From assembly GCA_903929735.1 (NCBI GenBank), contig CAIYVW010000031.1, forward strand, positions 1 to 34,985: a stretch of 34,985 bases of DNA. Reading direction: 5' to 3'. Both the position numbers and the translations under genes were made by a program. The stretch's first letter is position 1. Each line of letters begins with the position of its first letter. The stretch is from an uncultured bacterium. Its GTDB lineage: Bacteria > Patescibacteriota > Minisyncoccia > Phycocordibacterales > UBA9973. Of this stretch, positions 23,461 to 32,220 are shown piece after piece. A model generated the notes under the pieces. The model ran no database searches and was not told where the DNA came from. It saw nothing but the letters and a program-made list of their open reading frames with translations.

Positions 23461-23832
23461 TTATATAACTTCTTGTGCTAATGAAATAATTTTCTGGTAG
23501 CCTTTTTCTGCAAGTTCACGAGGAATAGGTCCGAAAACACGTCCTCCCTTTGGATCCATTTTATCTTTTTCTAAAATTACAACAGCATTATCATCAAAAC
23601 GAATATAAGATCCATCTTTACGACGGAAAGCTTTAACAGTACGGACAACTACAGCCTGACAAACATCCTTCTTTTTTACAGCTTTACGAGGATCAGCAAC
23701 TTTAACTGATATAATAACTTTCTCCCCTATTGCTGCGTATCGCTTTTTTGAAGAGCCAAGTACCTTGAAAACCTTTCCGACTTTACCGCCGGCATTATCT
23801 GTTATAACTACTACTGTTCCATCTTGAATCAT
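23461..23832 (-). CDS. rplN: Ribosomal protein uL14
   Basis: A 123-residue uL14 of normal length that forms part of the subunit interface. The segments DNAGGK and [25 protein letters not shown] are characteristic. Confidence 0.98.
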   Translation of the reverse strand: MIQDGTVVVITDNAGGKVGKVFKVLGSSKKRYAAIGEKVIISVKVADPRKAVKKKDVCQAVVVRTVKAFRRKDGSYIRFDDNAVVILEKDKMDPKGGRVFGPIPRELAEKGYQKIISLAQEVI

Positions 23833-23837
23833 ATAAT

Positions 23838-24080
23838 TTAAATTACTTTAAAATGCTTATCTTTAGACATTGGCTTTGTCTCTTCTATTTCGACTCTGTC
23901 TCCTATTTTCTTAACATTGTTCTCATCATGAGCTTTATAGTTCTTTGTTTTCTTTATACGCTTGCCATACTTTTTATGCTCAACAAAACGTGATACTTCA
24001 ACAACAACAGTCTTATCCATTTTATCTGAAATAACTACCCCTTTAAGAACTTTATTTAATTTTTTAATTTTTGCTTCCAT
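23838..24080 (-). CDS. rpsQ: Ribosomal protein uS17
   Basis: An 80-residue uS17 with the [16 protein letters not shown] core and the [13 protein letters not shown] end. It begins 4 nt after the rplP stop, so rpmC (uL29), which normally lies between, is absent. Confidence 0.97.
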   Translation of the reverse strand: MEAKIKKLNKVLKGVVISDKMDKTVVVEVSRFVEHKKYGKRIKKTKNYKAHDENNVKKIGDRVEIEETKPMSKDKHFKVI

Positions 24081-24084
24081 AATT

Positions 24085-24501
24085 TTATCTTGCTACTACT
24101 TTAGTTGAAACTGGTAATTTAGTTCCAGCTTTGCGGAGAGCCTCTTTGGCTATCGCAGGAGTAACTCCATCTACTTCAAATAATACTCGGCCTGGGCGAA
24201 CATCTAAACAGTATCCTTGTGGGTCTCCTTTTCCCTTTCCCATTCCTACCTCTGCAGGTTTTGCTGTGAATGGTCTATCAGGGAAAACACGAATCCACAT
24301 ACGTCCTGTTTTTCCGATTGTTCTTGAAGTTACTTTACGAGCAGATTCTAGTTGATTTGAACGAATACGTCCACCTGAAATTGCTTTTAAACCAAAGGAT
24401 CCGAAAGCAACAGTAATACCACGAGTATCAGGTGTGACTTTAGTCATATCTGTTCTACCTGTTTGCCATTTTCTAAATTTTACTTTTTTGGGTGTTAACA
24501 T
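24085..24501 (-). CDS. rplP: Ribosomal protein uL16
   Basis: A 138-residue uL16 that helps place tRNA at the peptidyl-transferase centre. The N-terminal [13 protein letters not shown], the [25 protein letters not shown] region (24200-24300) and C-terminal [11 protein letters not shown] are typical. Confidence 0.98.
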   Translation of the reverse strand: MLTPKKVKFRKWQTGRTDMTKVTPDTRGITVAFGSFGLKAISGGRIRSNQLESARKVTSRTIGKTGRMWIRVFPDRPFTAKPAEVGMGKGKGDPQGYCLDVRPGRVLFEVDGVTPAIAKEALRKAGTKLPVSTKVVAR

Positions 24502-24509
24502 AAAAATTC

Positions 24510-25172
24510 TTATTTTTTGATATCATTAAAAACTTCTCCACGATAAATCCAAACTTTGATTCCAATATCTCCATAACTCATATGAGCTTTCTCACGAGCA
24601 AAATCAACATCAGCACGGAAAGTCTGTAGAGGAATAGAACCACGTTTTATTTGTTCACTACGAGCTATTTCAGCTCCTCCTAATCGTCCACCCAAGTATA
24701 TACGTGCTCCTTTTACTCCACGAGCAGACATTACTTTCTCTATTGTTTGTTTCATAACACGACGGAAAGGAAGACGCTTTTCTAATCCTTCAGCTATCAT
24801 ACATCCAACAATGGCAGCATCTGCATCAGGATTTGTAACCTCTACTATATCAAGCTTGAAATCTTCAGGAATTATAACTCCTCTTTTTTTCATTGTAGTA
24901 ACTAAATCTGCTTTAAGCTTAGTAGCTCCGTCTCCTCCACGACCGATAATCATACCAGGACGTGATGTATATATCATAACCTTTGTAGCTTTTGCACTTC
25001 TTTCTATTTCTACTCTAGATACATAAAAACCACGCAACTTTTTAACAAGAAATTCACGAACAGTGACGTCACTTTTAAGTAAATCTTTATATTTTTTATC
25101 AGCAAACCAGCGTGATTTCCAATCACGGAGTGTTACTAATCTATGTGCGTATGGATGGACAACTTTTGACAT
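24510..25172 (-). CDS. rpsC: Ribosomal protein uS3
   Basis: A 220-residue uS3 lining the mRNA entry tunnel. The KH-domain motif PGMIIGRGGDGATKL and the C-terminal GARIYLGGRLGGAEIAR are present; the end GIKVWIYRGEVF is the normal terminus. Confidence 0.98.
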   Translation of the reverse strand: MSKVVHPYAHRLVTLRDWKSRWFADKKYKDLLKSDVTVREFLVKKLRGFYVSRVEIERSAKATKVMIYTSRPGMIIGRGGDGATKLKADLVTTMKKRGVIIPEDFKLDIVEVTNPDADAAIVGCMIAEGLEKRLPFRRVMKQTIEKVMSARGVKGARIYLGGRLGGAEIARSEQIKRGSIPLQTFRADVDFAREKAHMSYGDIGIKVWIYRGEVFNDIKK

Positions 25173-25185
25173 ATAAAATTAAGAT

Positions 25186-25608
25186 TTAAGCTTTTGTTTC
25201 TTTGTTTTTAGTTATTTTCGACTTCTTTACTACTTCTTTTTCTTTCTTTTCTGTTTTTTCTTTCTTTATTTTTTTAACTTCTGCATTTACTTCTTTTAAG
25301 GTAAGTACAACATGACTTGTGCGCTTATTAATACGTGATGCCGAACCACGAGCACGAGGCATACTACGTTTTAACACTATACCTTTATTAACCGTTACGT
25401 TTTCTAGTATAAGATTCTCTACATTTATTCCTGCTTGTTTAGCATTAGCAACTGCTGAAGCTAATAACTTCTCTATAGGATCTGACGCTCTCTTTGATAG
25501 ATTCTTAAGTTGCGTAAAAGCCTCGGAAACCCTTTTCCCTTTGATTAAGTCTGCTACAAGGCGAACCTTGCGGGGAGACTGTCTATAATTTTTTAAAAAT
25601 GCTTTCAT
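25186..25608 (-). CDS. rplV: Ribosomal protein uL22 with Lys-rich tail
   Basis: A uL22 of 140 residues; the first 110 are the normal protein (KNYRQSPRKVRLVADLIKGK, MPRARGSASRINKRTSHV). The last 30 form an extension made mostly of Lys and Glu, absent from most homologues and probably disordered. Confidence 0.97.
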   Translation of the reverse strand: MKAFLKNYRQSPRKVRLVADLIKGKRVSEAFTQLKNLSKRASDPIEKLLASAVANAKQAGINVENLILENVTVNKGIVLKRSMPRARGSASRINKRTSHVVLTLKEVNAEVKKIKKEKTEKKEKEVVKKSKITKNKETKA

Positions 25609-25618
25609 AATAAATTAA

Positions 25619-25963
25619 TTATTTCTTTTTAGTATCTGTTGTGGCCTTGGCTGACTTTGCTGCTGTAATCTCTGCTTCTTTCTTCTTCGCTTCTAATTCT
25701 TTCTGCATTTTACCTCCATGTCTGACGAACTTACGTGTTAGTGAGAATTCTCCAAGTCTGTGACCTACCATATCTTCACTTACAAGCACTTCTACGTGAA
25801 CCTTTCCATTATGAACTCCAAACACGAATCCTACCATTTCTGGTGAAATCACGCATGCACGTGACCAAGTCTTAATAACACCTGTTTCTAGAGGTTTCTT
25901 TCCGGCAATCTTTTTTAAAAGCCTTTCATCTACATATGGTCCTTTTTTAAGTGATCTTGTCAT
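25619..25963 (-). CDS. rpsS: Ribosomal protein uS19
   Basis: A 114-residue uS19 with [38 protein letters not shown] and [12 protein letters not shown] motifs. ATG 25963 is preferred to an upstream TTG (25969). A Lys/Ala-rich tail of about 25 residues extends the normal 90. It heads the second block of the S10 region under a promoter of its own. Confidence 0.97.
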   Translation of the reverse strand: MTRSLKKGPYVDERLLKKIAGKKPLETGVIKTWSRACVISPEMVGFVFGVHNGKVHVEVLVSEDMVGHRLGEFSLTRKFVRHGGKMQKELEAKKKEAEITAAKSAKATTDTKKK

Positions 25964-26000
25964 ATACAATATAAATAAGCTCTATTGAGCTCGTTGGTTC

Positions 26001-26028
26001 ATACTAGCAAATTTAAAAATAATGTCAA
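26001..26028 (-). promoter_or_regulatory. rpsS block promoter
   Basis: Minus-strand TTGACA (26023-26028), 16 nt, extended TGC-TAGTAT (26001-26006), with a leader of about 30 nt before ATG 25963. The 16-nt spacer is nearly identical to that of the tuf promoter. Confidence 0.8.
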
Positions 26029-26068
26029 CTGTTACTAATTATATACTCCAAATATAATTAGTAAAACT

Positions 26069-26458
26069 TTAAATTAAAATCATTATCTTAGGTAAAAATA
26101 TAATTAAGCCAACTATAATAGAAATAATAGCTGAAATAAGAACAGCACCAGCAGCTACATCTTTAGTATCTCTTGCATACGGATGATAATTAGGACTTGT
26201 AAGGTCTATGTCTATTTCAATAGCTGTATTAAAAGCCTCAGATACCATAACAAATCCAATTGATAATGTAATCAAAACCCATTCAATTGGTGATATTTTC
26301 AGTATATATCCTAATATAATCACAATTATTGAAAAGAAAATATGAACCCAAAAATTATGAGTACTTTTTACTAAAACACAAATACCACGGAAAGCATGAG
26401 TAAAACTTTCAGCACGGGCTACAATAGAAAACCTCTTTTTTTCAGATATTTTTTCCAT
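26069..26458 (-). CDS. dgkA: Diacylglycerol/undecaprenol kinase (DgkA family)
   Basis: A 129-residue integral membrane kinase with three helices. The family motifs EAFNTAIE and KDVAAGAVL, which hold the catalytic Glu and the ATP-Mg site, are intact. It phosphorylates diacylglycerol or, more likely in this cell type, undecaprenol for lipid-carrier recycling. ATG 26458 is chosen over TTG 26476 because TATAAT (26465-26470) ends 6 nt before it. It lies between rplB and rpsS, not a usual place. Confidence 0.9.
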   Translation of the reverse strand: MEKISEKKRFSIVARAESFTHAFRGICVLVKSTHNFWVHIFFSIIVIILGYILKISPIEWVLITLSIGFVMVSEAFNTAIEIDIDLTSPNYHPYARDTKDVAAGAVLISAIISIIVGLIIFLPKIMILI

Positions 26459-26464
26459 TTGTCT

Positions 26465-26470
26465 ATTATA
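26465..26470 (-). promoter_or_regulatory. -10 box of dgkA (leaderless type)
   Basis: Minus-strand TATAAT lies 6 nt before ATG 26458 and adjoins the T-run of the preceding terminator. Confidence 0.6.
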
Positions 26471-26514
26471 CAACAAAAAATACCCTTTCGGGTATTTTTT
26501 TTGATAGAGATTTT
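26471..26514 (-). terminator. Terminator after the peptidase gene, duplicate copy 1
   Basis: AAAAAATACCC-TTTC-GGGTATTTTTT plus a flanking TTGATAGAGATTTT repeats the sequence at 27964-28008 almost exactly. Confidence 0.85.
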
Positions 26515-26517
26515 AAA

Positions 26518-27174
26518 TTATTTATTAATATCCTTAATAAATAACATTTCCATTTCGCTTAGGTCTTTTTTATACACTTCAAAGAAAATATCTTTAAAGT
26601 TAGAATAATTATAGTTTTTATTTAATAAAGTGATCAATTCTCTTATTTTATTAAAAGAATATTCTTTAATTAAAAATGATACAAAACGAGAAGCTATTGT
26701 ATAAGCATCATAATTAACATTATCATTCCACCCTCTTGGAGTTCCTAGTTTCTTACAAAAATCTTCTTCAATATATATAACTTCTTTTTTATCTTTATGT
26801 TGACCAGCAAAATATGAAGCTAATCCTTCGTTTAACCATTTAGGAACAGCATTCCCCATTGATAACTCATGTATAAACAAATGAGATATCTCATGCGTTA
26901 AAACTTGAATAAATTCCTTCTTTTTATGACTACTTTCTTTTTCAAAAGCAAAAGGACTTAATATATTTATAAGATTATTGTTTGAGGCATTAGCTACTAA
27001 CCATTCTGGAGTATCTCTTTTAATCTCCTTATTAAATTCTTGTCTTGTATCAAAAATATGAATATACAAAGTAGGAATATCGATATTAAACGAATTCTTT
27101 AAATAAAGAAAAATTTTATTAATTTCTTTTTCATCTATCTTAGATTTTTCCCCTGTATAGATAAGTTTAAACAT
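26518..27174 (-). CDS. Gluzincin metallopeptidase, MA type
   Basis: A 218-residue protein with the zinc motif HEISH and a downstream third ligand in NEGLASYFAG, the arrangement of small MA-clan (M61-like or Peptidase_MA) enzymes. There is no signal peptide or anchor, so it seems cytoplasmic. The substrate is unknown. ATG 27174 starts the recognisable protein; an upstream in-frame start at 27204 would run through the REP palindrome at 27195-27223. It shares with the RAYT gene a segment flanked by duplicated terminators. Confidence 0.78.
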   Translation of the reverse strand: MFKLIYTGEKSKIDEKEINKIFLYLKNSFNIDIPTLYIHIFDTRQEFNKEIKRDTPEWLVANASNNNLINILSPFAFEKESSHKKKEFIQVLTHEISHLFIHELSMGNAVPKWLNEGLASYFAGQHKDKKEVIYIEEDFCKKLGTPRGWNDNVNYDAYTIASRFVSFLIKEYSFNKIRELITLLNKNYNYSNFKDIFFEVYKKDLSEMEMLFIKDINK

Positions 27175-27194
27175 AATATATTTATTAAACCACA

Positions 27195-27223
27195 AGTTCC
27201 CCAAAGCCTTGCTTTGGGGAACT
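27195..27223. repeat. REP-like palindrome, copy 2 (3' of RAYT gene)
   Basis: A 13-bp perfect stem, AGTTCCCCAAAGC-CTT-GCTTTGGGGAACT, begins 3 nt past the RAYT stop. Its loop orientation is opposite to that of copy 4, so the transposase gene lies between inverted REPs. Confidence 0.88.
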
Positions 27224-27225
27224 CA

Positions 27226-27906
27226 TTATTTATTTAACCACTCAAAAATTTCTTTTTTAAAAATTAAAGGGTCTTTAAAATAATCTGGAAACATCTCCTT
27301 ATTTAGAATTAAATTCTCTGATCTTTTAATTAAAAGATAATCATTTAAGCTACTCCATTTGTAAGTATTAATGAAACTTATTGCCTCTATTTTATCCCTT
27401 ATTCCTATTTCTTTCCAATTAGATTGAATTAATTTAACTGGATTTAAATGTATATATGAAAATAAATACTTTGCTTGAACTTCATCCTCGACATGAACAG
27501 ATTTAAACTTTCCTTCAAACAAAGAACCAGTTCTACTGTGTTTTTTATTAAAATATTTTGAATATGCTGTACACAGCTTACTCATAAACTCTGTTATATT
27601 ATTTTTACCAAAGCCTTGCTTTGGGGATTTTGGTAAAGATATTAGATATAAATGAAAATGATTGGGCATCAAAACCCATGCTCCGATAGAAACCAGTCTA
27701 TCTCCTCTTTCAAAATCCCAAGCATTTATTTTGGATTGAATAATATCTTCTCTAAAATTAACTCTTTTATTTGAATTACAAAGATATAAAAGTTTAACAA
27801 ATCTATCTCTATCTTCATCATCAATAAAAATTAATTGTTTATTATTACCTCTATTATAGATATGATAATATTCACCTTCTACAAGAGGAACTTTTCTTAT
27901 AGACAT
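27226..27906 (-). CDS. REP-associated tyrosine transposase (Y1/IS200-like, RAYT)
   Basis: A 226-residue single-domain HUH transposase. The HUH motif is PNHFHLYL (His83, His85); the catalytic Tyr is in the helix TAYSKYFNKKHSRTGSLFEGKFKS (probably Tyr115). The N-terminal YHIYNRGN is a RAYT hallmark. Such enzymes nick REP hairpins and are kept as single chromosomal copies. ATG 27906 is chosen, as upstream in-frame sequence runs through a REP. REP palindromes lie on both sides and one is inside the gene (encoding PKQGFGK in the loop after the HUH strand). It interrupts the S10 operon between rplB and rpsS. Confidence 0.92.
   Translation of the reverse strand: MSIRKVPLVEGEYYHIYNRGNNKQLIFIDDEDRDRFVKLLYLCNSNKRVNFREDIIQSKINAWDFERGDRLVSIGAWVLMPNHFHLYLISLPKSPKQGFGKNNITEFMSKLCTAYSKYFNKKHSRTGSLFEGKFKSVHVEDEVQAKYLFSYIHLNPVKLIQSNWKEIGIRDKIEAISFINTYKWSSLNDYLLIKRSENLILNKEMFPDYFKDPLIFKKEIFEWLNK
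27608..27624. repeat. REP-like palindrome, copy 3 (inside RAYT gene)
   Basis: CCAAAGC-CTT-GCTTTGG with two further G on one side. It is translated in frame as part of PKQGFGK (about residues 95-101 of the transposase). Confidence 0.8.
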
Positions 27907-27927
27907 ATAATATATATTATTCCAAAT

Positions 27928-27956
27928 ATTTTCCCAAAGCAAGGCTTTGGGAAAAT
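27928..27956. repeat. REP-like palindrome, copy 4 (5' of RAYT gene)
   Basis: A 13-bp perfect stem, ATTTTCCCAAAGC-AAG-GCTTTGGGAAAAT, lies 21 nt upstream of the RAYT ATG, in inverted orientation to copy 2. Confidence 0.88.
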
Positions 27957-27963
27957 AGAACGT

Positions 27964-28008
27964 CAACAAAAAATACCCTTTCGGGTATTTTTTGTTGATA
28001 GAGATTTT
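27964..28008 (-). terminator. Terminator of the tuf-rplB block, duplicate copy 2
   Basis: A 15-bp stem, CAACAAAAAATACCC-TTTC-GGGTATTTTTTGTTG, lies 24 nt past the rplB stop. Its right flank TTGATAGAGATTTT is shared with the copy at 26471. Confidence 0.9.
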
Positions 28009-28020
28009 TATTTATTTAAA

Positions 28021-28872
28021 CTACTTACCGCTCTTAGCCTTTCCTACTCTACGTCTGGATACAATCCACATGTTTGAGTATTTCTTTGGTGTACGAGTCT
28101 TCTGGCCCTTACCTGATGGCTTACCCCACATAGTCTTAGCACGACGTAGTCCTCTTCCTTGGCGTCCTTCACCTCCACCGTGTGGATGGTCTACTGGGTT
28201 CATGGCTGTACCACGAACTGTAGGACGGATTCCAAGCCAACGACTTCGTCCAGCTTTACCTATATTTTGAAGAATATATTCACTATTTGAAACTTCTCCA
28301 ATAGAGGCCCATGCATTTTCTGAAACTTTACGAACTTCAGTAGAAGGCATCTTGATATTAGTATAACCATTATCATTAGCAACTACTTGTCCGAATGTTC
28401 CTGCAGAACGAGCTAGCTTTCCTCCATTGCCTGGTTTAATTTCAACACAGTAAACAAAAGTACCAACTGGTATAACTTTAAGTGGAAGTCTATTTCCTGC
28501 TGTCAAAGGAGCTTTCTCTGAAACTGTAAATTTATCTCCAACTTTAATTGATTTAGGTACAACTACATAACGCTTTTCTCCATCCGCATATACTGCAAGT
28601 CCGATGAAAGCATTACGGTTTGGATCATATTCAATAGAAGTTATTTTTGCAGGTATATCATGCTTGTTATACATAAAGTCGATTTCTCGATAAAGACGCT
28701 TATGTCCTCCTCCTTTATGACGAACAGTGATACGTCCTTGATTATTTCGTCCAACAGATCTTTTGAAGCCATGTGTTAAAGCTTTCAAAGGTTCACTTTT
28801 AGTCAAAACTTTTCTATAAGTAACTGTAGTCTGATGACGTTTTGATGGTGTTGTAGGTCTATATGTTTTCAT
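28021..28872 (-). CDS. rplB: Ribosomal protein uL2
   Basis: A 283-residue uL2, needed for subunit joining and peptidyl transfer. The NPVDHPHGGGEGR motif with its functional His is intact. It ends the first S10 block; normally rpsS would follow directly, but here a terminator and three foreign genes intervene. Confidence 0.98.
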   Translation of the reverse strand: MKTYRPTTPSKRHQTTVTYRKVLTKSEPLKALTHGFKRSVGRNNQGRITVRHKGGGHKRLYREIDFMYNKHDIPAKITSIEYDPNRNAFIGLAVYADGEKRYVVVPKSIKVGDKFTVSEKAPLTAGNRLPLKVIPVGTFVYCVEIKPGNGGKLARSAGTFGQVVANDNGYTNIKMPSTEVRKVSENAWASIGEVSNSEYILQNIGKAGRSRWLGIRPTVRGTAMNPVDHPHGGGEGRQGRGLRRAKTMWGKPSGKGQKTRTPKKYSNMWIVSRRRVGKAKSGK

Positions 28873-28873
28873 A

Positions 28874-29206
28874 TTATACGAATGTTATTTTATCACCCTT
28901 TTTCAAATATACGACCGCTTTTTTACCTCCTTTTTTTGATCCAACAATTCCGCGACGAAGAACTACTTTTTCTTTAATTTGAACTATTGAAATTTTTAAA
29001 GGAGTTACTCCGTAAATCATCTTAATAGCCTTCTTCAATTCACTTTTATTTGCATCTACCCCTACATTAAAAGTATAAATACCCTTTTCTGCACCAATAG
29101 CTGCCTTTTCTGTAATACGTGGTCCTTTTATTAAAGGATGTGTCTTTGCTGTTTTAGAAGTTTCTACAACTTCTTTTGTATTCTTTTTTATTTTTGTTGT
29201 TGCCAT
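28874..29206 (-). CDS. rplW: Ribosomal protein uL23
   Basis: A 110-residue uL23 at the exit tunnel, where trigger factor and SRP dock. PRITEKAAIGAEKGIYTFNV and the following helix are typical. The N-terminal 25 residues are a Lys/Thr-rich extension. Confidence 0.96.
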   Translation of the reverse strand: MATTKIKKNTKEVVETSKTAKTHPLIKGPRITEKAAIGAEKGIYTFNVGVDANKSELKKAIKMIYGVTPLKISIVQIKEKVVLRRGIVGSKKGGKKAVVYLKKGDKITFV

Positions 29207-29207
29207 A

Positions 29208-29876
29208 TTATTTCTTTTCTATTTTACCACCCAAGAAAGCAATACTTTCTGTTGGTTGTGAGATAATAATATATCGGTAAGTAAGCAAATCAACAACGTT
29301 GAGATTACGAACTTCATCGACTTCGACTGTTTTAATGTTAGCAAAACTCTTCTTGATAACATCTCCTTTTGCAGGAACTGAAATGAAAGTATTTGGTCTT
29401 TTTCCTCCTACTATCTTTTCAAAACCTTTAACAGAACTCAAATCATTCATAACAGCAACTGCATCTTTAGTCTTAATAGCCTTAAGATTTAATTCCTCAA
29501 GGAATATTAACTGACCTTTTCTAAGCTTTTCTGAAAGTACTGTATAAAGAGCCTTTGCTTTCATTTTTTTGTTTATTTTCTGGTCGTAATTCTTTTCATT
29601 ACGAGGTCCATGAGTAACACCACCACCTACCCAAATAGGAGAACGTGATGATCCATGACGAGCTCGTCCTGTACCTTTTTGTTTCCAAGGTTTTCTTCCT
29701 CCTCCTCGAACATCTGATCTATCTTTAGTGTGAGCAACTGGAGTACGAGCATTTGCTTGCATAGCTGTTGCTACTTGGTGAACTAAGTCACCATTCCAAG
29801 GTAAACCGAATATTGATTCTGGAAGTTCAAATTTACCAACTGACTTACCTTTTTGATTGTATATTTGTGTTTCCAT
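29208..29876 (-). CDS. rplD: Ribosomal protein uL4
   Basis: A 222-residue uL4 with the long tunnel loop TKDRSDVRGGGRKPWKQKGTG. In many bacteria uL4 also represses the S10 operon; nothing in this window shows whether that holds here. Confidence 0.97.
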   Translation of the reverse strand: METQIYNQKGKSVGKFELPESIFGLPWNGDLVHQVATAMQANARTPVAHTKDRSDVRGGGRKPWKQKGTGRARHGSSRSPIWVGGGVTHGPRNEKNYDQKINKKMKAKALYTVLSEKLRKGQLIFLEELNLKAIKTKDAVAVMNDLSSVKGFEKIVGGKRPNTFISVPAKGDVIKKSFANIKTVEVDEVRNLNVVDLLTYRYIIISQPTESIAFLGGKIEKK

Positions 29877-29877
29877 A

Positions 29878-30477
29878 TTATCCGATTATTTCTACGAGCG
29901 TTCCGCGTCGGCCAGGAATCGCGCCCTTAATAAGTAATTGGTTATTTGCGACATCAACACCAACAATTTCTAAATTTCTTACAGTTATGCGATCACTGCC
30001 CATACGGCCAGCCATACGCATTCCCTTTGGAACTTTGTTTCTTAGACCTCCACCTATAGAACCGTGTTCACGTTCAGAATGCTTCTGTCCGTGACTTCTT
30101 GGTCCTCCGTGAAAGCCATGGCGTTTAACAACACCTTGAAACCCTTTTCCTTTTGAAATACCAGAAACAGTAACAATATCTCCCTTTTTGAAAGCATCAA
30201 CTGTTATTCTATCTCCAATAGTCATTTCTTCTATATCTCGGAATTCTTTAAGATGTTTATAAGCACCTGTTTTGACATGTCCAAGATGCGCCTTTGTTGC
30301 GCGACTTTCTTTCTGTTCTTCGAAAGCTACCTGCACTGCAGTATAACCATCGCTATCAGGACTTTTCATTTGAGTAACAACGAGTGGTCCAGCTGAAATA
30401 ACTGTAGTAGGAACCACTTTGCCATCATCTAGAAAGCACTGCATCATATGCTGTTTTTTACCAAGGATAAATTTCAT
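29878..30477 (-). CDS. rplC: Ribosomal protein uL3
   Basis: A 199-residue uL3 near the peptidyl-transferase centre. The motif SKGKGFQGVVKRHGFHGGPRSHG (30100-30170) and GRMGSDRITVRNLEIVGVD are characteristic. Confidence 0.98.
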   Translation of the reverse strand: MKFILGKKQHMMQCFLDDGKVVPTTVISAGPLVVTQMKSPDSDGYTAVQVAFEEQKESRATKAHLGHVKTGAYKHLKEFRDIEEMTIGDRITVDAFKKGDIVTVSGISKGKGFQGVVKRHGFHGGPRSHGQKHSEREHGSIGGGLRNKVPKGMRMAGRMGSDRITVRNLEIVGVDVANNQLLIKGAIPGRRGTLVEIIG

Positions 30478-30491
30478 AAAATTAAGATCTA

Positions 30492-30860
30492 TTACATCAT
30501 TTTCACATCTATATCAACACCAGAAGGTAATGATAGATTTGTGAGTGCTTCGATAGTTTTAGAATTAGGGTTTAATATATCGATAACACGTTTATGGATT
30601 CTGATTTCAAACTGTTCACGAGCATTCTTAAACACAAACGAAGCTCTGTTTACTGTATATTTTTTGATTTCGGTAGGAAGTGGAATTGGTCCAACTATTT
30701 TTGCATCATAGCGTAGAGCAGTATCAATAATCTGCTTGACAGATGTATCAAGAATTTTATTCTCGTAAGCTCTTACTCGAATACGTAGTTGAACAACTGC
30801 GTCTTCTTTTCCTTTTTTTGCTTTTATTCCACCTATTGGTGGGTTAGTCTTTGTTGTCAT
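30492..30860 (-). CDS. rpsJ: Ribosomal protein uS10
   Basis: A 122-residue uS10; the core (RIRVRAYENKILDTS to LSLPSGVDIDVKM) follows an N-terminal tail of about 22 residues. It follows tuf by 31 nt, so tuf and S10 genes share one transcript. Confidence 0.97.
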   Translation of the reverse strand: MTTKTNPPIGGIKAKKGKEDAVVQLRIRVRAYENKILDTSVKQIIDTALRYDAKIVGPIPLPTEIKKYTVNRASFVFKNAREQFEIRIHKRVIDILNPNSKTIEALTNLSLPSGVDIDVKMM

Positions 30861-30891
30861 ACGTTTGTAATTAAAAGAACGTGCTAATGAT

Positions 30892-32091
30892 TTATTTGAT
30901 GATCTTTGTTACGACTCCTGCACCAACTGTTTTACCTCCTTCACGGATGGCAAAGTGCATAGCTTCTTCTAGAGCGACTGGAGTTACTAGTTTAACAGTA
31001 AGTTTTACTGTATCTCCTGGCATAACCATTTCTACTCCTGCTGGTAATGTTGATTCTCCTGTTACGTCTGTTGTACGGATATAGAATTGAGGCTTATAAC
31101 CTGTGAAGAATGGTGTGTGACGACCTCCTTCTTCTTTCTTTAATACGTAAATTTCACATTCAAATTCTGAGTGAGGAGTAACTGTTCCTGGCTTAACTAG
31201 AACTTGTCCACGAGTAACATCTTCTTTTTTGATACCACGAATAAGAATTCCGGCATTGTCTCCAGCCATACCTTCTTTTAAGTTTTTATTAAACATTTCA
31301 ATACCAGTAACAGTTGTCTTTGCTGTATCTTTAATACCAACAATTTCAACATCTTCACCAACTTTGATAATTCCACGTTCAATTTTACCTGTAACAACAG
31401 TTCCACGTCCTTCAATTGAGAATATATCTTCAATAGGCATAAGGAATGGTTTTGTAATATCACGTTCTGGAACTGGGATGTATGTATCCAAAGCAGTAAC
31501 TAAGTCTAATATCTTCTTTGCCCAATCATTAGTATTATCTGCTGACTCAAGAGCTTTAAGAGCTGATCCACGAATAACTGGAGCGTTAGCACCATCAAAA
31601 CCTTGTTTTGTAAGAAGTTCACGAACCTCTTCTTCAACTAGATCAAGCATATCAGGATCATCAACCATGTCGCATTTATTTAGAAATACAACAATTTTAG
31701 GAACGTTAACTTGTTTTGCTAGAAGTATGTGTTCACGTGTCTGTGGCATAACACCGTCAGTTGCAGCAACTACGATAACTGCACCATCCATTTGAGCGGC
31801 ACCTGTAATCATGTTCTTAATATAGTCAGCGTGACCTGGAGCATCAATGTGAGCATAGTGACGTGTTGGTGTCCAATATTCATTATGAGAAAGAGCAATC
31901 GTGATACCACGAGCTTTTTCTTCTGGAGCTGAGTCAATTTGATCAACGCCTTTAATTTTAGCACCATATTCACCTCCTTGTCTTGATAATACCTGCAAAA
32001 TAGCCGCAGTTAGTGTAGTTTTCCCATGATCGACGTGACCAATAGTACCTACGTTAACGTGAGGCTTGTCTCTGTTAAATTCTTCTGCCAT
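30892..32091 (-). CDS. tuf: Elongation factor Tu
   Basis: A 399-residue EF-Tu that brings aminoacyl-tRNA to the ribosome. G1 GHVDHGKT, G3 DAPGH and G4 NKCD are intact. ATG 32091 ([13 protein letters not shown]) is the family's normal start; an in-frame upstream start at 32178 adds 29 unrelated residues. It heads the S10 block from a promoter 120 nt upstream. No fusA, rpsG or rpsL is next to it in this window. Confidence 0.98.
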   Translation of the reverse strand: MAEEFNRDKPHVNVGTIGHVDHGKTTLTAAILQVLSRQGGEYGAKIKGVDQIDSAPEEKARGITIALSHNEYWTPTRHYAHIDAPGHADYIKNMITGAAQMDGAVIVVAATDGVMPQTREHILLAKQVNVPKIVVFLNKCDMVDDPDMLDLVEEEVRELLTKQGFDGANAPVIRGSALKALESADNTNDWAKKILDLVTALDTYIPVPERDITKPFLMPIEDIFSIEGRGTVVTGKIERGIIKVGEDVEIVGIKDTAKTTVTGIEMFNKNLKEGMAGDNAGILIRGIKKEDVTRGQVLVKPGTVTPHSEFECEIYVLKKEEGGRHTPFFTGYKPQFYIRTTDVTGESTLPAGVEMVMPGDTVKLTVKLVTPVALEEAMHFAIREGGKTVGAGVVTKIIK

Positions 32092-32214
32092 ATGTTTTAT
32101 TGGTTGATAAACGTAACAAAGTATACGAGAATACCTTACTCTATTATAATTACCAACATAAATTAATAATAAATTCATCCCACTAAAGTGGAATTAGCGC
32201 AAAAATTGCGATTG
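32092..32214 (-). promoter_or_regulatory. tuf mRNA leader with two hairpins
   Basis: The leader of about 120 nt begins with hairpin CGCAA-TTT-TTGCG and hairpin TCCACT-TT-AGTGGG. There is no Shine-Dalgarno before ATG. No riboswitch family is recognised. Confidence 0.4.
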
Positions 32215-32220
32215 ACCTTC

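Noticed and set aside
31229-31795. Plus-strand ORF of 188 codons opposite tuf
   Set aside because: It is a shadow of the highly conserved EF-Tu gene, low-complexity Ser/Pro/Ile-rich, without homologous motifs.
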